Notes: generated by a model from the sequence alone, not told the origin. DNA of 64,000 nucleotides from Antitrichia curtipendula (GCA_951230915.1 OX579637.1:29636001-29700000); one strand, 5' to 3'; numbered from the stretch's first letter, positions 23,118 through 35,381 are shown. Numbers and translations are program-made.

Positions 23118-24133
23118 TCAACTTGTTGAGGGCTTAGAGACGCGTGGCGCCTTACCCTTGGAAGGGGTCGGTCCCTTTCCTTTACCTTTCCCTAGTGTAG
23201 GTTCCGGTTCCGGTTCCAAATCCTTTTCTTCATGTCCAGACTCATCGCTTGAGTCGAACTCACTGGCCTCCTTCTCAGTGGTCTTCGGTGACTCATCCTC
23301 CTTTGAATACACGTCAATAGATGAAGATGGCTCCAACCTCTGTTTGGAGTGGACTTGCGCTTTGCCGAAGTCCCTTTGGGAGACAACCCGGATGGTACAC
23401 TCTATGGGGTTCCTCCTTCCGGTTTCTCACTCGGACTGCGGATCTGGGATCCAGGTGAAAATCCTTTTCCGGTTTCTGATGGTGTCCGCAACTTCGATCG
23501 GCTGCTCGGCGTAGTCTTCTCCTCCACTCCTCTTTTGCCCTTCCGGTCAGCAGAACTTGGTGAGGCATGTGACTTACCCGGTACCAATTTCTCCAGCTTG
23601 TAACCGGATTCTGATATAACTTCCCGTAATTCAAAGAGAGTTTTCTCCATCTTCTTATGATAATCTACCAAGACTGATACGATCTTGGGTCCTATCTGAG
23701 ATCCCTCCTTTAGGACTCTAGAATCAAAAAGTTTAGCCTTGTTTACCAAATCTCTCGGATGTCCTAAGAAACTCCGGATTCGCTTAAGGGTATCAACAGA
23801 TTCGGCTGAGACTCTTCTACCCTCATCCTCTACTTTCTTCTCCAACTTCCCCTGGAGCTCTGCTACCTGACCGGTTAGACTGTTTATCCGGTCCTTCATT
23901 TGCCGGCTCCCCTCTTTGTCACTCATTACTTGATCCCGGATGCCTTTCAACTCCTCAATGACAACCCCAAGAGGGTCATCCTTCTTCGCCCATATCGGAT
24001 CCTTACTGGTTCCCTCTCCTATTTCTTTCTTTACTTTCTTCCGGGCAACCTCAGGTTCCGGTTCTGGCTCCTCTCGTGATGCTTCCTTTTCCACTTCCGG
24101 TTCTGGTTCCGGAATAATATCATACAACATCAT
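23118..24133 (-). pseudogene. Gag-like repeat gene, second half, copy 1
   Basis: The frame extends upstream to an acceptor-like CTATGAG|CATAATGAAC near 24190. It encodes Glu/Pro repeats (EPEPEVEKEASREEPEPEPE), a long charged coiled coil (~60-170) containing NKAKLFDSRVLKEG, and a Ser/Pro/Lys tail. TAG at 23402-23404 interrupts it, but coding-like sequence continues (SPKGTSAKRKSTPN). After one more frame change it goes on (SSSIDVYSKEDESPKT, HEEKDLEPEPEP) to TGA at 23118. Copies 2 and 3 share KLF(D)ERVLEEKKLxGSxMVW. I do not recognise the family. Repetition and the two-part layout suggest a repeat-borne gag-like protein. Confidence 0.45.
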
Positions 24134-24229
24134 GACCTCTGCTTTCTTATATATGGTACTCTCTTTTCCTCTCAGTAGTTCATTATGCTCATAGAGATGG
24201 AAGAGGAAGGGAGAGAGAGCTGATGGCTT

Positions 24230-24740
24230 TTATTTACCTACTACTATCACCATCCTGTTCACTACATCTCTCATGGCTGACTCCCATGACACCTTCCGGT
24301 CTCCGGTTAAGGCCCCAAAGATCGTGTTAGCCAAGGTCACCATGACCCTGGTTGGTCTGTCCAGATTCAAAAGCGGGACTAAGAATTCTAACACTCTCTT
24401 ATGTGTCAGGTTCGAACAATCCGTTACTGCAAATCCGTCCTTGGGGTTGACAAGGTTGCAGAACTTACCATTTGCAAACTTGTCCGACCTTGCCGCCATG
24501 CCTTCTCCTTCCTTCGGAAACTTGTACACCTCTCCCCATACCCCATACCTGGTCCGCAAGCAGCTCCAACACCATCTCCTCATTCCTCAAACTCCAAGGC
24601 TTCTTCATCAACCCCTCACACCCGATCTGGATCAGATCCTCCTTCAAAAGTGCTCTCTCCTTCATGCTTGTAGATAATCCTGACGTTACTGACCGGAGAG
24701 CGACCGAGAGTGGTTCATCGCTAACCTCTACCTTCACCAT
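24230..24740 (-). pseudogene. Gag-like repeat gene, first half, copy 1
   Basis: Starts MVKVEVSDEPLSVALRSV and continues through DLIQIGCEGLMKKPWSLRNE. It changes frame near 24530-24580 relative to copy 3, then gives KFANGKFCNLVNPKDGFAV and TLANTIFGALTGDRKVSWE. The block NPK(D/N)G(F/Y)A(V/M) ... PxxVxxTLxNTIFxALxxDRKV is shared with copies 2 and 3. The frame slip makes it broken here. There is no known domain, no zinc knuckle, and no protease or reverse transcriptase nearby. Confidence 0.45.
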
Positions 24741-25740
24741 GGTACTTTAAGATCTAAACTAGGTAGTCAGACTTCCGTCCAAGAAAATGACAATCACTCA
24801 CGGCTCCTTCTCGCTCGAGATAGCTCCTTCATAAGACTGCTCCGCACCCAAGAAGATGGCAGTCAGACTTCCATCCCACAGGAACCGGAATCGTAAAACA
24901 CTAACACTCTTCAGATTAGTTGATCAGTCACTAAGAAACACACTCAGAAGACAGACTACACCGGATAGGAAAGAGAGGATGACTAGGGTTTGAACAGGAT
25001 CCTTCTTCTTTGTTTCCCCGTCCGGTTTTTCCTACCGTTAAAGTGACCGTTCCCCGCTTTACTTCGAAAGTATTTCCGTTCAACGGTCCTCCGCATCTTC
25101 CGGTAGTGTTTGTTGGTTGTCGGTTAGGATTTCTGATATTGGTTTGGCCATACCCGGATACCTGGGAATCCTGTTTAGGATTTCTCATTGGTTTCCGGTT
25201 TTCGATCTAAGATGGAAATAATCAAGATCCGTCTTAACTATTTTATCTCATTAAAGAGATGCAATGGTTGCTAATCTAGAAATCTAACAAATTCTCTAAT
25301 CTATCCTTGTGGGCGCAAGATTACCCACCCTCGGTAATTGGGCGAACACCGACCAGGTTCTATGCCTTTATCCACCTTTTAAATATAGGGGGGTGTTGTG
25401 AGCGCGGTCCACTGTGCCTTCCAAGCAATAGATCTTTTTGTGCTAACGTTTTCTGAGTGTTGTGAATGGCAGCAAATACTACTAAAATTGCATGGGTAAC
25501 TAATAAGCTGACTGTGATGAGCAAAGGTGATTGGTAATTCCTAACTCCCTAACTGTCTATCCTATGTATAAGGTTGGCTGGGTAGTTGGCGTCATTTCTA
25601 ACGACCCTAACTACGTGAGCGGGGAACCTTTACGTTCCTTCCATGAGTGTTGAAGACTATTTTTGGAAATTTGACACTTCTCTCGGAAGTTTCAATCCTA
25701 CGGCTAACCCTAAGTTTAATCTTTTCCTCTAATTCTTAAC
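24741..25740. other. Unassigned sequence upstream of gag-like copy 1
   Basis: Moderately GC-rich, with a run rich in CCGGTTT-type motifs around 25010-25210, then AT-rich. No supported gene. It may be the 5' region or terminal part of the repeat that carries the gag-like gene. Confidence 0.35.
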
Positions 25741-25958
25741 TTCTAAATATAACTCTAGATTTTTACTCCTAAATTTAACTCCAAATTTTTACTCCTAAAT
25801 GTAACTCCAAATTTTTACTCCTAAATGTAACTCCAAATTTTTACTCCTAATATTTAACTCTAGATTTTTACTCCTAAATGTAACTCCAAATTTTTACTCC
25901 TAAATGTAACTCCAAATTTTTACTCCTAATATTTAACTCTAGATTTTTACTCCAGACT
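25741..25958. repeat. 26-bp minisatellite
   Basis: About eight copies of a 26-bp unit (TAACTCCAAATTTTTACTCC plus TAAATG). Every third unit or so reads TTTAACTCTAGATT instead, giving a higher-order pattern. Confidence 0.85.
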
Positions 25959-28900
25959 TATCCTGGGTCACTATTCACTTGAACGGCTAATTAAGGGAAA
26001 AATCAATGCTAATAAGGAGAAGCACCAAGTTTTGATTCAAGGACTTACCTCGTAACTACCGGTGTTGGAAATGCACTCGTCCGCATCCGCACGCCCATTT
26101 CCATACTCCATGGTGGTCCTTGGGTCGTGGGAATTTTTCCCCAAGTTTATCGCTTATGTTATAAAAATTATGGATCTCGTGTGATCTAACCTCTTTCTTT
26201 CCCTTCCTCCTTCTTTCCTTCTCCTTTTCTTTCCCTTTCTCTCTTTCTACACTAACACTATTCCACCTAAGCTTTGATGGGTGTCTTACAACTATAGATT
26301 CAAACCCCAAGAAGTTTTAATGTCCCTCCTAACCTCTTACACAACCTTGTCTTCGTATCATCCTAATCCTACCTCCTAATGGTCACTATGAATTCTCGAG
26401 ATTTTCCTTCTAACACCTATTTAGCTAAGCCTAGGGCACTATTTATTGTCTCTCTCCCCCTTCTCCTATTTAATTCTATGACTCACTAACCTCCCTCCAT
26501 TGTGTGTAGGTGTGATTTTGGTGAGAGTTGAAAGTTGTTTGATGCAGGTATGGAGGTGCGACTTATCATTTCTTTCTCCTTTCCCCTATTCTCCTTTCTT
26601 TTTTTTCCTTGATTTCAACCCCTTAACTTCCCCCTAGTCCCCACTAATTCCAACTTTCTTTTCTCTCCCAAGTCTTCACCCAAGCCCTGGACTCCCTGGA
26701 CCAACGTTGCCCAAACCCCCAGCGACTGCTCCCGACCCTCAGCAACTTGCCCAGATCCCCCTTGCGACCTGCCCAGACCCCCCAACGACTCACCCGACTC
26801 TCCATGCGACCTGATGGAACCCCCAACGATCTTCCCAACTCCCCAGCAACTGAATCTATTTTTTTTTGGGTTCCTTAAGGGAACCCACCCAAGCAATTTT
26901 AAATCGGATTTTTGGTAAACTCTCTCCGGTTTTTGGTGTAGTTTCTTGTTTTACGGACGCCGACTTACAAGAGGTGGGGTGACTCTTAAACTTAGACTTA
27001 ATCTCGGACGCTAAACCTTGGACTTTTCCGAGAACGTCTCGGACTCTAGACTTTGGAATTAACGTACAAAGAAGTTCAAAGCTTCGCTGTAGAATTGGTT
27101 TTAACACCAACTTTAGGACTTACGATACCCCTGCGTTCAAAGCTCCGCCGTCTAAGGCTTGTTTTTAACACGTACTTTAGGACTGGGACTGGTTACAGGT
27201 TCAAGGCTTCGCCGCTCTCCGGGGGGTGGGGCCCACTCACAACCAACAACGGAAAAGACAACTCTGGTTAGGACTCACTACGAGGGCACACATGCACACA
27301 AGGTCAATGATCACGGGTAAAATATCATATACTAAAGGCCCCCCAAAGCGGCATCGCCAAGGTACGGTGGGGGGTGACTTTAGGATTAGTACAAGGCATA
27401 CGAAGTCACACAAGTATAGGAAAGACCCGTTCAACTCACAACAAGGATACAAGGTTACACCAAAGATAGAAAGACTTCCGAATAACAACAAGAGTATACA
27501 CAAACACACATAAAGTGTGTACAAGACAAGGTAGAAGGACCCCCAAGGACCTTCAAAGCTTGAAATATAACAACAAAAGGAGCCAAAAGTGCTCCAAAAA
27601 CACCGTAGAGGTTTCTTGGCTAAAACGCCAAAAATCCCAACATAAGTTGGATCCACGGACCCAAAACAAGAATTGGGGGTGTTCTTGAGAGAAAAAAAGG
27701 GACCTTAAATAGGTTTCCAAGGCCCCACCTCTTCCTCAAGAGTTCTAAAGTAACCTTATCAACTTGGATTTTCATCCTCATCTTCAAAGATTTTCATCCT
27801 AATCCCTAAAAAACTACTTTTACCTATCTACGCTGGACCAACCTCCTAACTTTTGGAGATTAACTCCAATCGTCAAACAGATTGCGCCATTGGCTCCAGA
27901 TTGCCGTGTTTAGTCCAAGAGTCTGCAAACCCCCCGTACCGAGGACAAAAAACCATCGTAGGCTAATTTAGTTTAAAAACTAAATCGTGGTAAAATCCTA
28001 GATCTTGGGGGTCTCCTATTTTGAGAAATGTAAATAGCTTAGGGTCTCCGGTAGGTGTGAGGGAGTCGGAAAAGACTCTTGGATGACTTTGTTTCACCAT
28101 CGTATGGTCCCGGAATGCTGGTCAACGCGTCGGGGACCCCGCCACGTGATTAATTCTCGAGGAATCTCGCCGGTTCGAGTACTTGCTACTATCGGAATGT
28201 CGCAAAACTTCACGGAGCGCATTATTAACATAAAACAAGCTAGTCTAATTTTTAGTGAGATTTTCTGGCAACCTGGGTAATTTCCATGAAATTCCCGTTG
28301 GAGGTTACCAAGGTTGACCACCCGCAAAAGGTTCTTCTGCAAGTTGGAAGATGACGGGATTTTTCACATGACCTCTCATGGGGTCACATGAAAGATGTGC
28401 AGGTGCGTTTCCGTACCTGGCACAATTGGTCAGTGGAGATGAATTGGCCATCTCCTTGAGTTATCGATGGTGCGGGAATCTTTTGCAGATAGAGGAATCT
28501 TGACAAATCGATTTTGTCGTTGGACTCCTGGCATGGGATTTACCCTAGGACACCATCCTTGGGCTGTAGATTCCTCCACGGGCTCGGTCTTGCGTTAGTG
28601 GCTCCTGCATGCTAATAATCGGGGTTTTGGGGAATCTCTAAACTCAACTCTAGGACCCGACCTAGTGGCCTTGTTGTCGATCCCTTGGACCGACTAAGCC
28701 ATGAATTGCCACATTCATGGTGGGATTTAGCCCTTTTGGGCCTATGTGACTTGAACCCTACAAATCTAACCGTTTTGTTCTTTCTACCTATTTTTGGGCC
28801 CGGTTTGGTGGGATTCTAAGTCTAAACACAAATCTAGACCAAATACTATAATGGGTATGTTACAACCCTATTTTGATTCTACACTCTTTTTATGGCTTTT

Positions 28901-29039
28901 TGTATATTTTTCTTAACTTTAAATTGCAAATTTCCAAAAAAATATTTCTACGAGTCCCAAGTGACAAATTGGGAGCTGACAATCCTACAAACAACGAAAA
29001 AAATATAGAAATAAAATGTCTTTAACTTAAATCTATGAC
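25959..29039. other. 3-kb stretch without a supported gene
   Basis: Includes a CT-rich tract (26180-26260), C/A-rich low-complexity sequence (26640-26850) and GC-balanced DNA to 28860. The longer open frames (e.g. 27237-27656 minus) are hydrophobic, low in complexity and unlike any other copy. I regard them as chance. It is probably fragments of older mobile elements. Confidence 0.4.
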
Positions 29040-29451
29040 AAAGTAATAGATTTTGGTATTCCGGGTTCCCACACCGGATCCGTTCCCGTCCTATCCTACA
29101 TTTATAAAACTATCCTACCTACAAGGCAACCCCACGCCCCAGCGAAGGACTTTTAGGCTCCGATTCCAGTTGATCAAAGACATCTTCCAAGTTCCTATTC
29201 CGAACCCCGGTTGTAGTATTTGGTAGATCAGATCTGGGTGAAGAATCCAAGTTGATTGGAGCGGTCTAGGAAGGTTGACTCCTCTTCGACTGGGCAGTCT
29301 GATCCTTTCCTTCCCTCGTTTCTGTTCCATCTGAAAATGACTCCAGCATGGAGATATCTGAAAGGTGGATCCTCATGGATCCGATCAGCTTCTGCGCGCA
29401 TTTCTCCATCTGGTTGGTTGCCTCCCGCGCCTTGACCACCGACGCCTCTAC

Positions 29452-30130
29452 CTACTTGGAGAAGTTCGTCATGATCCAAACCATCCGGGAACCGAATAGT
29501 TTCTTATCCTCCAAGACCTTGACAGCAGCGGTTTTGATTTCATCAAAAGTAGCCTTCACCGCTTCCGCTACCTTCTGCGTTTCATCCGCCATTTCTGGTG
29601 TGGCGGCCATGTCTTCCTTGAAGGTGGAAACTTCCGCCTTCAACATGTCGACTTCTTCTTGAAGTCGCCGGATCTCGGCTTCCTGCTTCCGGATCTCGGC
29701 CGGATTGGTGATGTAATCTGCCACCTTCTCCGGTAACTCGCTGTCCGGAGACGCATGCACCAGCTTTCCGATCTTGGAAAGTGTTCACTTCTTGACCTTC
29801 CAATCTCCTCATATATTGCAGAGGATTTTGATCAAATGCTCGAACGGATCTTTGGAATCCGTCTTCTCAATGCTTGGCTTCTATACTTCTGGTCCCTTGT
29901 CCGGAGTAGATTTGTCCCCGTGCGGCGATCCTCTTCCGTGAGGAGATGTGGTCTTGTGCCGTTTGTTCGGCCTCTCAGTCTCTTCCTCCTCTTCTTCTTC
30001 CGTCTTGGATCTGGTTCCTTCCTTGACCTTGTCATCTGATTCCGACTCTCCGTACTACAGGAGAGTTTTTGAGTCTACCACTTCTTCTCCTCCGTATCCG
30101 TCAGGAGTTGGTGATGCTGGTAAAGGTGGA
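29452..30130 (-). pseudogene. Gag-like repeat gene, second half, copy 2
   Basis: The acceptor TTTACCAG near 30112 is followed by a disrupted acidic region, then HASPDSELPEKVADYI and a coiled coil (EAEIRRLQEEVDMLKAEVS) to NFSK. TAG at 29452-29454 stands where copy 3 has Gln (FEQVE). The frame continues beyond it with VKAREATNQMEKCAQKL. Confidence 0.45.
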
Positions 30131-30212
30131 AGAGGTAGGAACACAAAGATATCGACCTACTCCTTCCGATCTTTGTAGCGAGCTGGGACACCAGATCGAA
30201 CAGGATCCGGGC

Positions 30213-30740
30213 CTAGTCGACTTTCCGGTCTCCGCTCAGGGCACCAAAAATCGTATTGCCAAGGGTTATCGTCACCCTTGTCAGCTTCTTCAGATGCAGG
30301 ATTGGGATGAGGAATTGGAGCAGGTTACGATGCCGGTCGTCTATGCAATCCTCCATTGCGTATCCATCCTTCGGGTTTGCTGGTCCTTGGAACTTGCCCC
30401 AGATGTACTTGTCCTTTTGGTTGGCCATCCTTTGACCCCCTAACCAAAAACTGTACACCGCTCTCCATATTTCTTCCGTCCAGTTTGCCGGAACACCTCG
30501 GAATGTGCTGTCAAACTAATTTGACAACTTTCCGAGTATCTCGTTCACTATTTGTTCATCTCTACATCCCCAGAGTTTATCTAAAAACCCGTGGCATTCC
30601 ATTCTGGTGAGATCCGCTTTGAGTTGCTCCATCTCTTCTTCCATGGAAAGGAGGACCGGAATCACCTTCCGGAGCTTAACCAAAGTTGTGGCAGAATTTG
30701 ACATCCCCACTCTGTGCTTTCGGAGCTGCGACATGGACAC
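30213..30740 (-). pseudogene. Gag-like repeat gene, first half, copy 2
   Basis: Reads MSMSQLRKHRVGMSNSATT, then MECHGFLDKLWGCRDEQ and EEIWRAVYSFWLG, NPKDGYAMED, TLGNTIFGALSGDRKVD. Two in-frame TAG codons fall where copy 3 has Gln (LSNQFD; 30516-30518) and Trp (VEWARI; 30213-30215). Otherwise the frame is uninterrupted, indicating recent decay by point mutation. Confidence 0.5.
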
Positions 30741-31646
30741 AAACTAGATCAAGCCGGATTCTTTCCGATTCTACCTCACCCACTTCTAGCTGCACGTCTT
30801 GTTCTCACTTGCTCTCTCCGATCTCAACCGGAAACCCACACAAACTGGCGCATGCACGGAAATCTACCCTGTAGCACATTTTTAACACGCGTCCGTCTTC
30901 CGTACACTCACAAACCCGTAGAAAACCAAAACGCCGAGCTGAAAACAAGGAGCGCAAAGAAAATACTCTCACCAAACAGAGTTTGGAAAAGGGGCGCAAC
31001 TGGAATGGTCCAGGTCTTATATATTCTCGAGACCCAAGACTAGTCATTATAACTTTTTCCGGTCTGGTCCCCAACATTCCGGTCTAACCCTAATCCGATC
31101 CTTGATCACTTTGGATACGGTTCTGGTCCTAAGTACTGGTACGTGGACTGGATCAAATCCAAATGTTCCATTACTTTAATACCCTTGTTTATTTTTAGTC
31201 TTCTCTTGTTTTTAAACTGAATTCGGATACTAATTGCTAGTTTCCGTTCCATCTTCTAGGTAAACAAAAAGAAACCAAAAATTCTAGTTGCGACAACTAC
31301 TGGACTGGATCCCAAGTCTAGATCCGTTCCCGTCTTATCCTATACTTACCAAAAATAATTCCTACCTACTCTGCAATCCCCACTTCAACGTAGGATTTTT
31401 GGGCGCCGTTTCTAATTCCTCGAAGTCATCAGTCAAGTTCCTGTTCCGCTCCCCGGCTAGAGGATTCGGGGTGTCCAACCTTGGCAATGAATCCAGAATA
31501 ATTGTCTAGGTCTATGTAGGTTGACTTTTCTTCGGCCAGAGAGTCTGATCCTTACCTTCCTTCGGATCAATCCCATCCGGATATGACTCCGGTAGTGAGA
31601 TATCCAAAAGATGGATTCCCTTGGAGTACATGGATCCGGTCAACTT

Positions 31647-32431
31647 CTAGCTGCACTCTTCCATCCGGTTTGCTGCCTCTCGTGCTTTCATTATTGTCAC
31701 CTCCACTTGCTCGAAAAAATTGGTCAAGATCCAAACCATTTGGGAACCGGATAGTTTCTTCTCCTCAAGTACTCTCTCGTCAAATAGCTTTGCCTTGACG
31801 ATGGCTGTTCCGATTTCAATGAAAGTGGCCTTCACCGCCTCCGCTACCTTTTGAGTCTCTTCCGCCATCTCTCGAATAGCGGCCATGTCTTCCTTGGAGG
31901 TAAAAATCTCTGCCTTCAACATGTTGACCTCCTCCTGAAGTTGGCAAATCTCTGCTTCCTGCTCCTAGTCTCGGCCGGATTGGTGATGCAATCCGCCACC
32001 TTCGCCGGTAGCTCGCTGTCCAGAGACGCATCCACCAGCTTCCCTATCTTGGAGAGGGTTCTTCTCTTGATCTCCCAATCCGCTCTCACATTGAAGGGGA
32101 TGGAGATCAATTGGTCGAATGGATCATTGGGATTCATTTCCCCGGAGACCGCCTTCTCAACTTCTGGTCCCTTGTTCGGAGCAGACTTGTTGCCAGGAGG
32201 TGTTCCTCTTCCGTGAGGAGGCGTCATCTTCAGCCGCTTGGCCTGCGGCCTCTTGAGCTCTCCCTCATCTTCCTCTTCCATCTCTTGGTCAGATCCAGAT
32301 CCGTCCTTAGCTTTGTCATCCGTCTTTGACTCTCCGTACTTTAGGAGAACTTCTTGAGTCCTCCATAGTTTTTCCTCTATATCAGTGGGGAGTTGGTTGT
32401 GTTGGTAAACATGGAAGAAGTAGGGACACAA
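31647..32431 (-). pseudogene. Gag-like repeat gene, second half, copy 3
   Basis: Contains an acidic segment (SDQEMEEEDEGELKRPQAKRLK), then DASLDSELPAKVADCITNP. After a frame slip near 31960 a coiled coil continues with KLFDERVLEEKKLSGSQMVW to MEECS. TAG at 31647-31649 stands where copy 2 has Gln (CAQKL). The acceptor present in copy 2 (TTTACCAG) reads TTTACCAA here, so splicing at that point would fail. Confidence 0.45.
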
Positions 32432-32467
32432 AGGAGTGGGCCTACTTCTTCCAATCCTGGTAACAAG

Positions 32468-33142
32468 CTAGGACACCAGATTGAAAAGGATCCGGGCCCA
32501 TTCCACTTTTCGGTCCCTGCTCAGCGCTCTGAAAATGGTGTTACCGAGGGTTATTGTCACCTTTGTTGGCTTCTCCGGGTGGAGGATTGGAATCAAGAAC
32601 TGGAGAAGGTTCCGGTGGCGGTTATCTATAAAATCTTCAACCGCATATCCGTTCTTTGGGTTCACTGCTCCCCTGAACTTCCCCCGGATGAACTTGTCCT
32701 TCCGGCTTGCCATCCCAAGACTTCCTAACCGGAAACTGTAAACCGCTCTCCACATCTCTTCCGTCCAGCAGGTTGGAAGTCCCCTAATGGTGTTGTCAAA
32801 CTGATTTGACAACTTACCCAGTAATTCTCTCACCATCTGTTTCTCTCTAAATCCCCAAGGTTTATCTATCAACCCTGGGCAACCCATCACGGTGAGGTCC
32901 ACCATGAGCTAATTCTTCTCCTGCTTTTTGGAGGGGATGATCGGAATCACCTTCCGGAGCTTAACCCCAACTGCGGAGGAACTAGACGGCCCCGATCTAC
33001 TCTTGCAAAGCTGCGGCATTGATACAGACTTTACTAGCTGAATCCTTTCCGATACTACCTCACCTTCTCCTAGCCGCACATCCCATTCCTCACTTTCTCT
33101 CTTTGATCTCAACCGGAAAACCACATGAACCCTTGCAGGCAC
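32468..33142 (-). pseudogene. Gag-like repeat gene, first half, copy 3 (best preserved)
   Basis: Starts in VVFRLRSKRESEEWDVRLGE-like sequence, then SMPQLCKSRSGPSSSSAVG. A TAG at 32909-32911 stands where copy 2 has Gln (MEQLK). After it a 145-codon frame covers the conserved core: VMGCPGLIDKPWGFREKQMV, GLPTCWTEEMWRAVYSF, NPKNGYAVED, LLQFLIPILHPEKPT and TLGNTIFRALSRDRKVEW. The alpha-helical, aromatic-rich core could be a capsid-like domain (inference only). Confidence 0.5.
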
Positions 33143-33589
33143 AAAAGTCTAATCCTGCAGCACACTCTAACACACTCACACCCTTCGCACACTCGCACAC
33201 TCACAGAAAATCAAGGCGCTGAGGAGAAAATGTGGTACACGCGGAGAAACGTCTCACCAAATGGAGTTTGGAAAAGGGACGCAACTAGAAAGGTCCAACC
33301 TTTATATAGTCTCAGGACCCAGACTGGTCATCATGACTTTTTTTGGTTCGGCCTTTAGCATTCCGGTTCAACCCTAATCTGATCCTCAACAACTCCGGAT
33401 ACGATTCTGCTCCTAAGTACTGATATTTGGACCGGATCAGTTCCAGCTTATTTATTACTTCATTACTCTTGTTTATTTTTAGTTTTCTCCTGTCTTTAAG
33501 TCAAGTCCAGATTCTAATTACTAGTTTTTGTTCCAACTTTTAGGTAAACAAAAAAAAAAAAAAAATTCAAGTTGCGACAGCCTTCCAGA

Positions 33590-34408
33590 AAAAAAATGAT
33601 ATTACAAAGGTCACAAATGAGCTCCTTCTTGCGGGTCTAAGGGAAATTCTTTTTTTGCAAGTGAAGCAGCTTACAAATAAGAATAAAAGCGCAAAAGACT
33701 TGTCACCTTTTGCTATAGAATTTTTTGAGGTCTTTCTCAAAAGCAAAGGCAAATTCAAGAGCCAAAGGCAAGGGCATATTTCAAACCCAACAACGTGGTA
33801 GACAATGAGCTATCTAATTGGACCACAGGGATTTGGGACACTAGAATGAAAGAGTACCTAAAGCTAGTAGTGATGGACTTCGAAAACATCTCGGGATTCA
33901 TCAATAAGGGGACTATATCCCTAAGATCTCCATACTTTGACGACTTTCTTTATATGATGAAGAAGCTCACTGATCCCGACAATACCAACCCTAAAGCTTA
34001 GTTGTACATTTGCGGTGACAAAAAGACCGATAATGCCTTAAAGACAAAAATCAGACGTGGAGTTCTTGAGGCGATTTATACAATGCATTTTGTTGAATAC
34101 AAGCCACCCATGGTAGAACAATTGGAAGATCTTGCAACAAGCTCAACTTGCACAAAAACACCATTATATCTTATTTTTTATCATAAAAAAAGGGTCCATG
34201 ATTATGTTGAAGACCATTCCAAGAAAATTCATGGTACCAAAATTCTTGAAATGGGAAGAGCCGGGCCTGTACACTGAGCTTTAGTACTAGATGTTTGATA
34301 CCAAACATCAAATGGAGTTCTACCTAACCATCTTAAAACCTCTTTTGCAACAAAAGAGAAGATGTTATATTGATCTTTGTTAGAAGCAAATTTGTTTGCC
34401 TAGCATGA
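33590..34408 (+). pseudogene. Methyltransferase-like exon 2, decayed copy C
   Basis: Matches exon 2 of copy A in order: VTNELLLAGLREILF (A: HVLITGPSETFF), DLSPFAIEFFEVFLKSKGKF, NPKA-stop-LYICGDKKTD (A: PMWVWLSGDKKTA) and KHQMEFYLTILKPLL, then KFVCLA at a donor GTAAGC. TAG at 33999-34001 stands where A and B have Trp. TAG at 34282-34284 falls where A has Gln. A further TAG and frame slips follow. Exon 1 is missing: the sequence upstream is the gag-like tandem unit, so this copy is truncated at 33.58 kb. Confidence 0.6.
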
Positions 34409-34436
34409 GTAAGCCTCCTAACCTGTCAGATTGCAA

Positions 34437-34504
34437 TTCAAGTAGATTCAAGTTGAATGAAAAGATGTGTGCATTGGTGTTCTTTCAAGTAGTTTCAACT
34501 TGAA
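34437..34504. repeat. Two C-type 21-bp palindromes in intron 2 of copy C
   Basis: TTCAAGT-N7-AGTTGAA at 34437-34457 and TTCAAGT-N7-ACTTGAA at 34484-34504 share the 7-7-7 layout of A and B sites with a different half-site. They lie in the intron that carries A sites in copy A and B sites in copy B. Confidence 0.75.
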
Positions 34505-34631
34505 TGTAATAGTAAGACTCAAGCTTCTATTGTCTTTCCTTTTTCCTATGAGTATTTGATATTCAAAACAATTCTACTTGATTCCTATTTTGTTGTTGTT
34601 TCCTAACTCCTGTTGAATTTGGTTAAACAAA

Positions 34632-35040
34632 TGGGTGGGACAGATCACTTTGACATTGAAGACGGAAACTTCAATGATAAGTTTCAAGACTTGGTTGTAG
34701 TCTATGAAAATCTTGACAATGATGATTTTCTAGATTTCAGCTACTTTGTAGATGAATAGGGCCACCCATTGAAAAGGATGAAGGAGGCTTTGAGCTCTAG
34801 AAAGAAGAAGGAGTCCACTCTTGTGGAAGAAGATGAATCCAAAGAGGAAATAGAAGAAGAGGCTCATAGAAGGAATCTCCAAAGAAGGAGACAAAGGTGT
34901 AGATACTACTGAGGATGCTTATAGAGGATCAAGCAGAGAACAAGAAGCAAAGGCAAGAAGACAGGGCAAACATTAAGACCTTCATGACAGATGTTGTGAG
35001 GGAGTTTTTGTTAGCATGGCATCATTGAATTTGACACCAA
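34632..35040 (+). pseudogene. Exon 3 of the arm-1 gene, decayed copy C
   Basis: MGGTDHFDIEDGNFND leads to LDNDDFLDFSYFVDE, which aligns with LDKADFLQSGYYVDEE of copy A. A TAG at 34756-34758 stands where A has Glu. A basic/acidic coiled coil follows (KKKESTLVEEDESKEEIEEE, then after a slip QAENKKQRQEDRANIKTFM). A short acidic frame at 35107-35319 may be the C-terminal remnant. Confidence 0.5.
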
Positions 35041-35360
35041 TTATAATGAGATTTTCTGGACCTGCTCAGAACAAGTAGCTCCTCTTAAATAGATACTTAG
35101 CCTCACTTGTTAGTAGATAGCACAAAACAAGTGCCTCAAGTGCCCACGATATTGTTGCAGATCCCCATGATGTTGAAGAGGACCCTTGATGCACAAATGT
35201 CGTATTTTACAGAGATGGAGATGGTGCAACAGAACATGTCATTGGAGCAATCTCCAGTTGAGAGTCTTATAGAGCCGATTCAGGAGGAAAGTTTGGCACT
35301 CCATGGACCTTATGAATGAAGATAGACCAGTTTGTTCTTGGTGACCTATCTTGCCTCTTG

Positions 35361-35381
35361 TTCAACTTGACTTGAGTTGAA
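35361..35381. repeat. C-type 21-bp palindrome 3' of arm-1 gene copy C
   Basis: TTCAACT-N7-AGTTGAA, a perfect 7-7-7 site, lies between the decayed arm-1 gene and the FCP1-like gene of copy C. Confidence 0.75.

Larger units (their letters stand above)
29040..31297. repeat. Tandem direct duplication, unit 1 (carries gag-like copy 2)
   Basis: GATCCGTTCCCGTC at 29077 recurs at 31321, and the closing TAGGTAAACAAAAA...TTGCGACA at 31259-31297 recurs at 33541-33580. The units are therefore about 2.25 kb and adjoin head to tail. The closing A-rich tract could be a polypurine tract, but no LTRs were found. Confidence 0.7.
31298..33580. repeat. Tandem direct duplication, unit 2 (carries gag-like copy 3)
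   Basis: Second unit of the head-to-tail pair, diverged from the first by substitutions and small indels along its whole length. It ends in a pure A run before TTCAAGTTGCGACAG. Confidence 0.7.

Noticed and set aside
27237..27656. 139-codon hydrophobic open frame on the minus strand as a membrane protein gene
   Set aside because: Low-complexity Leu/Cys/Phe-rich translation of a CA-rich region, no homologous copy in the window, no splice or start context.
22900..33580. Full LTR retrotransposons
   Set aside because: No paired LTRs, primer-binding site, protease, reverse transcriptase or integrase could be found around the gag-like genes.
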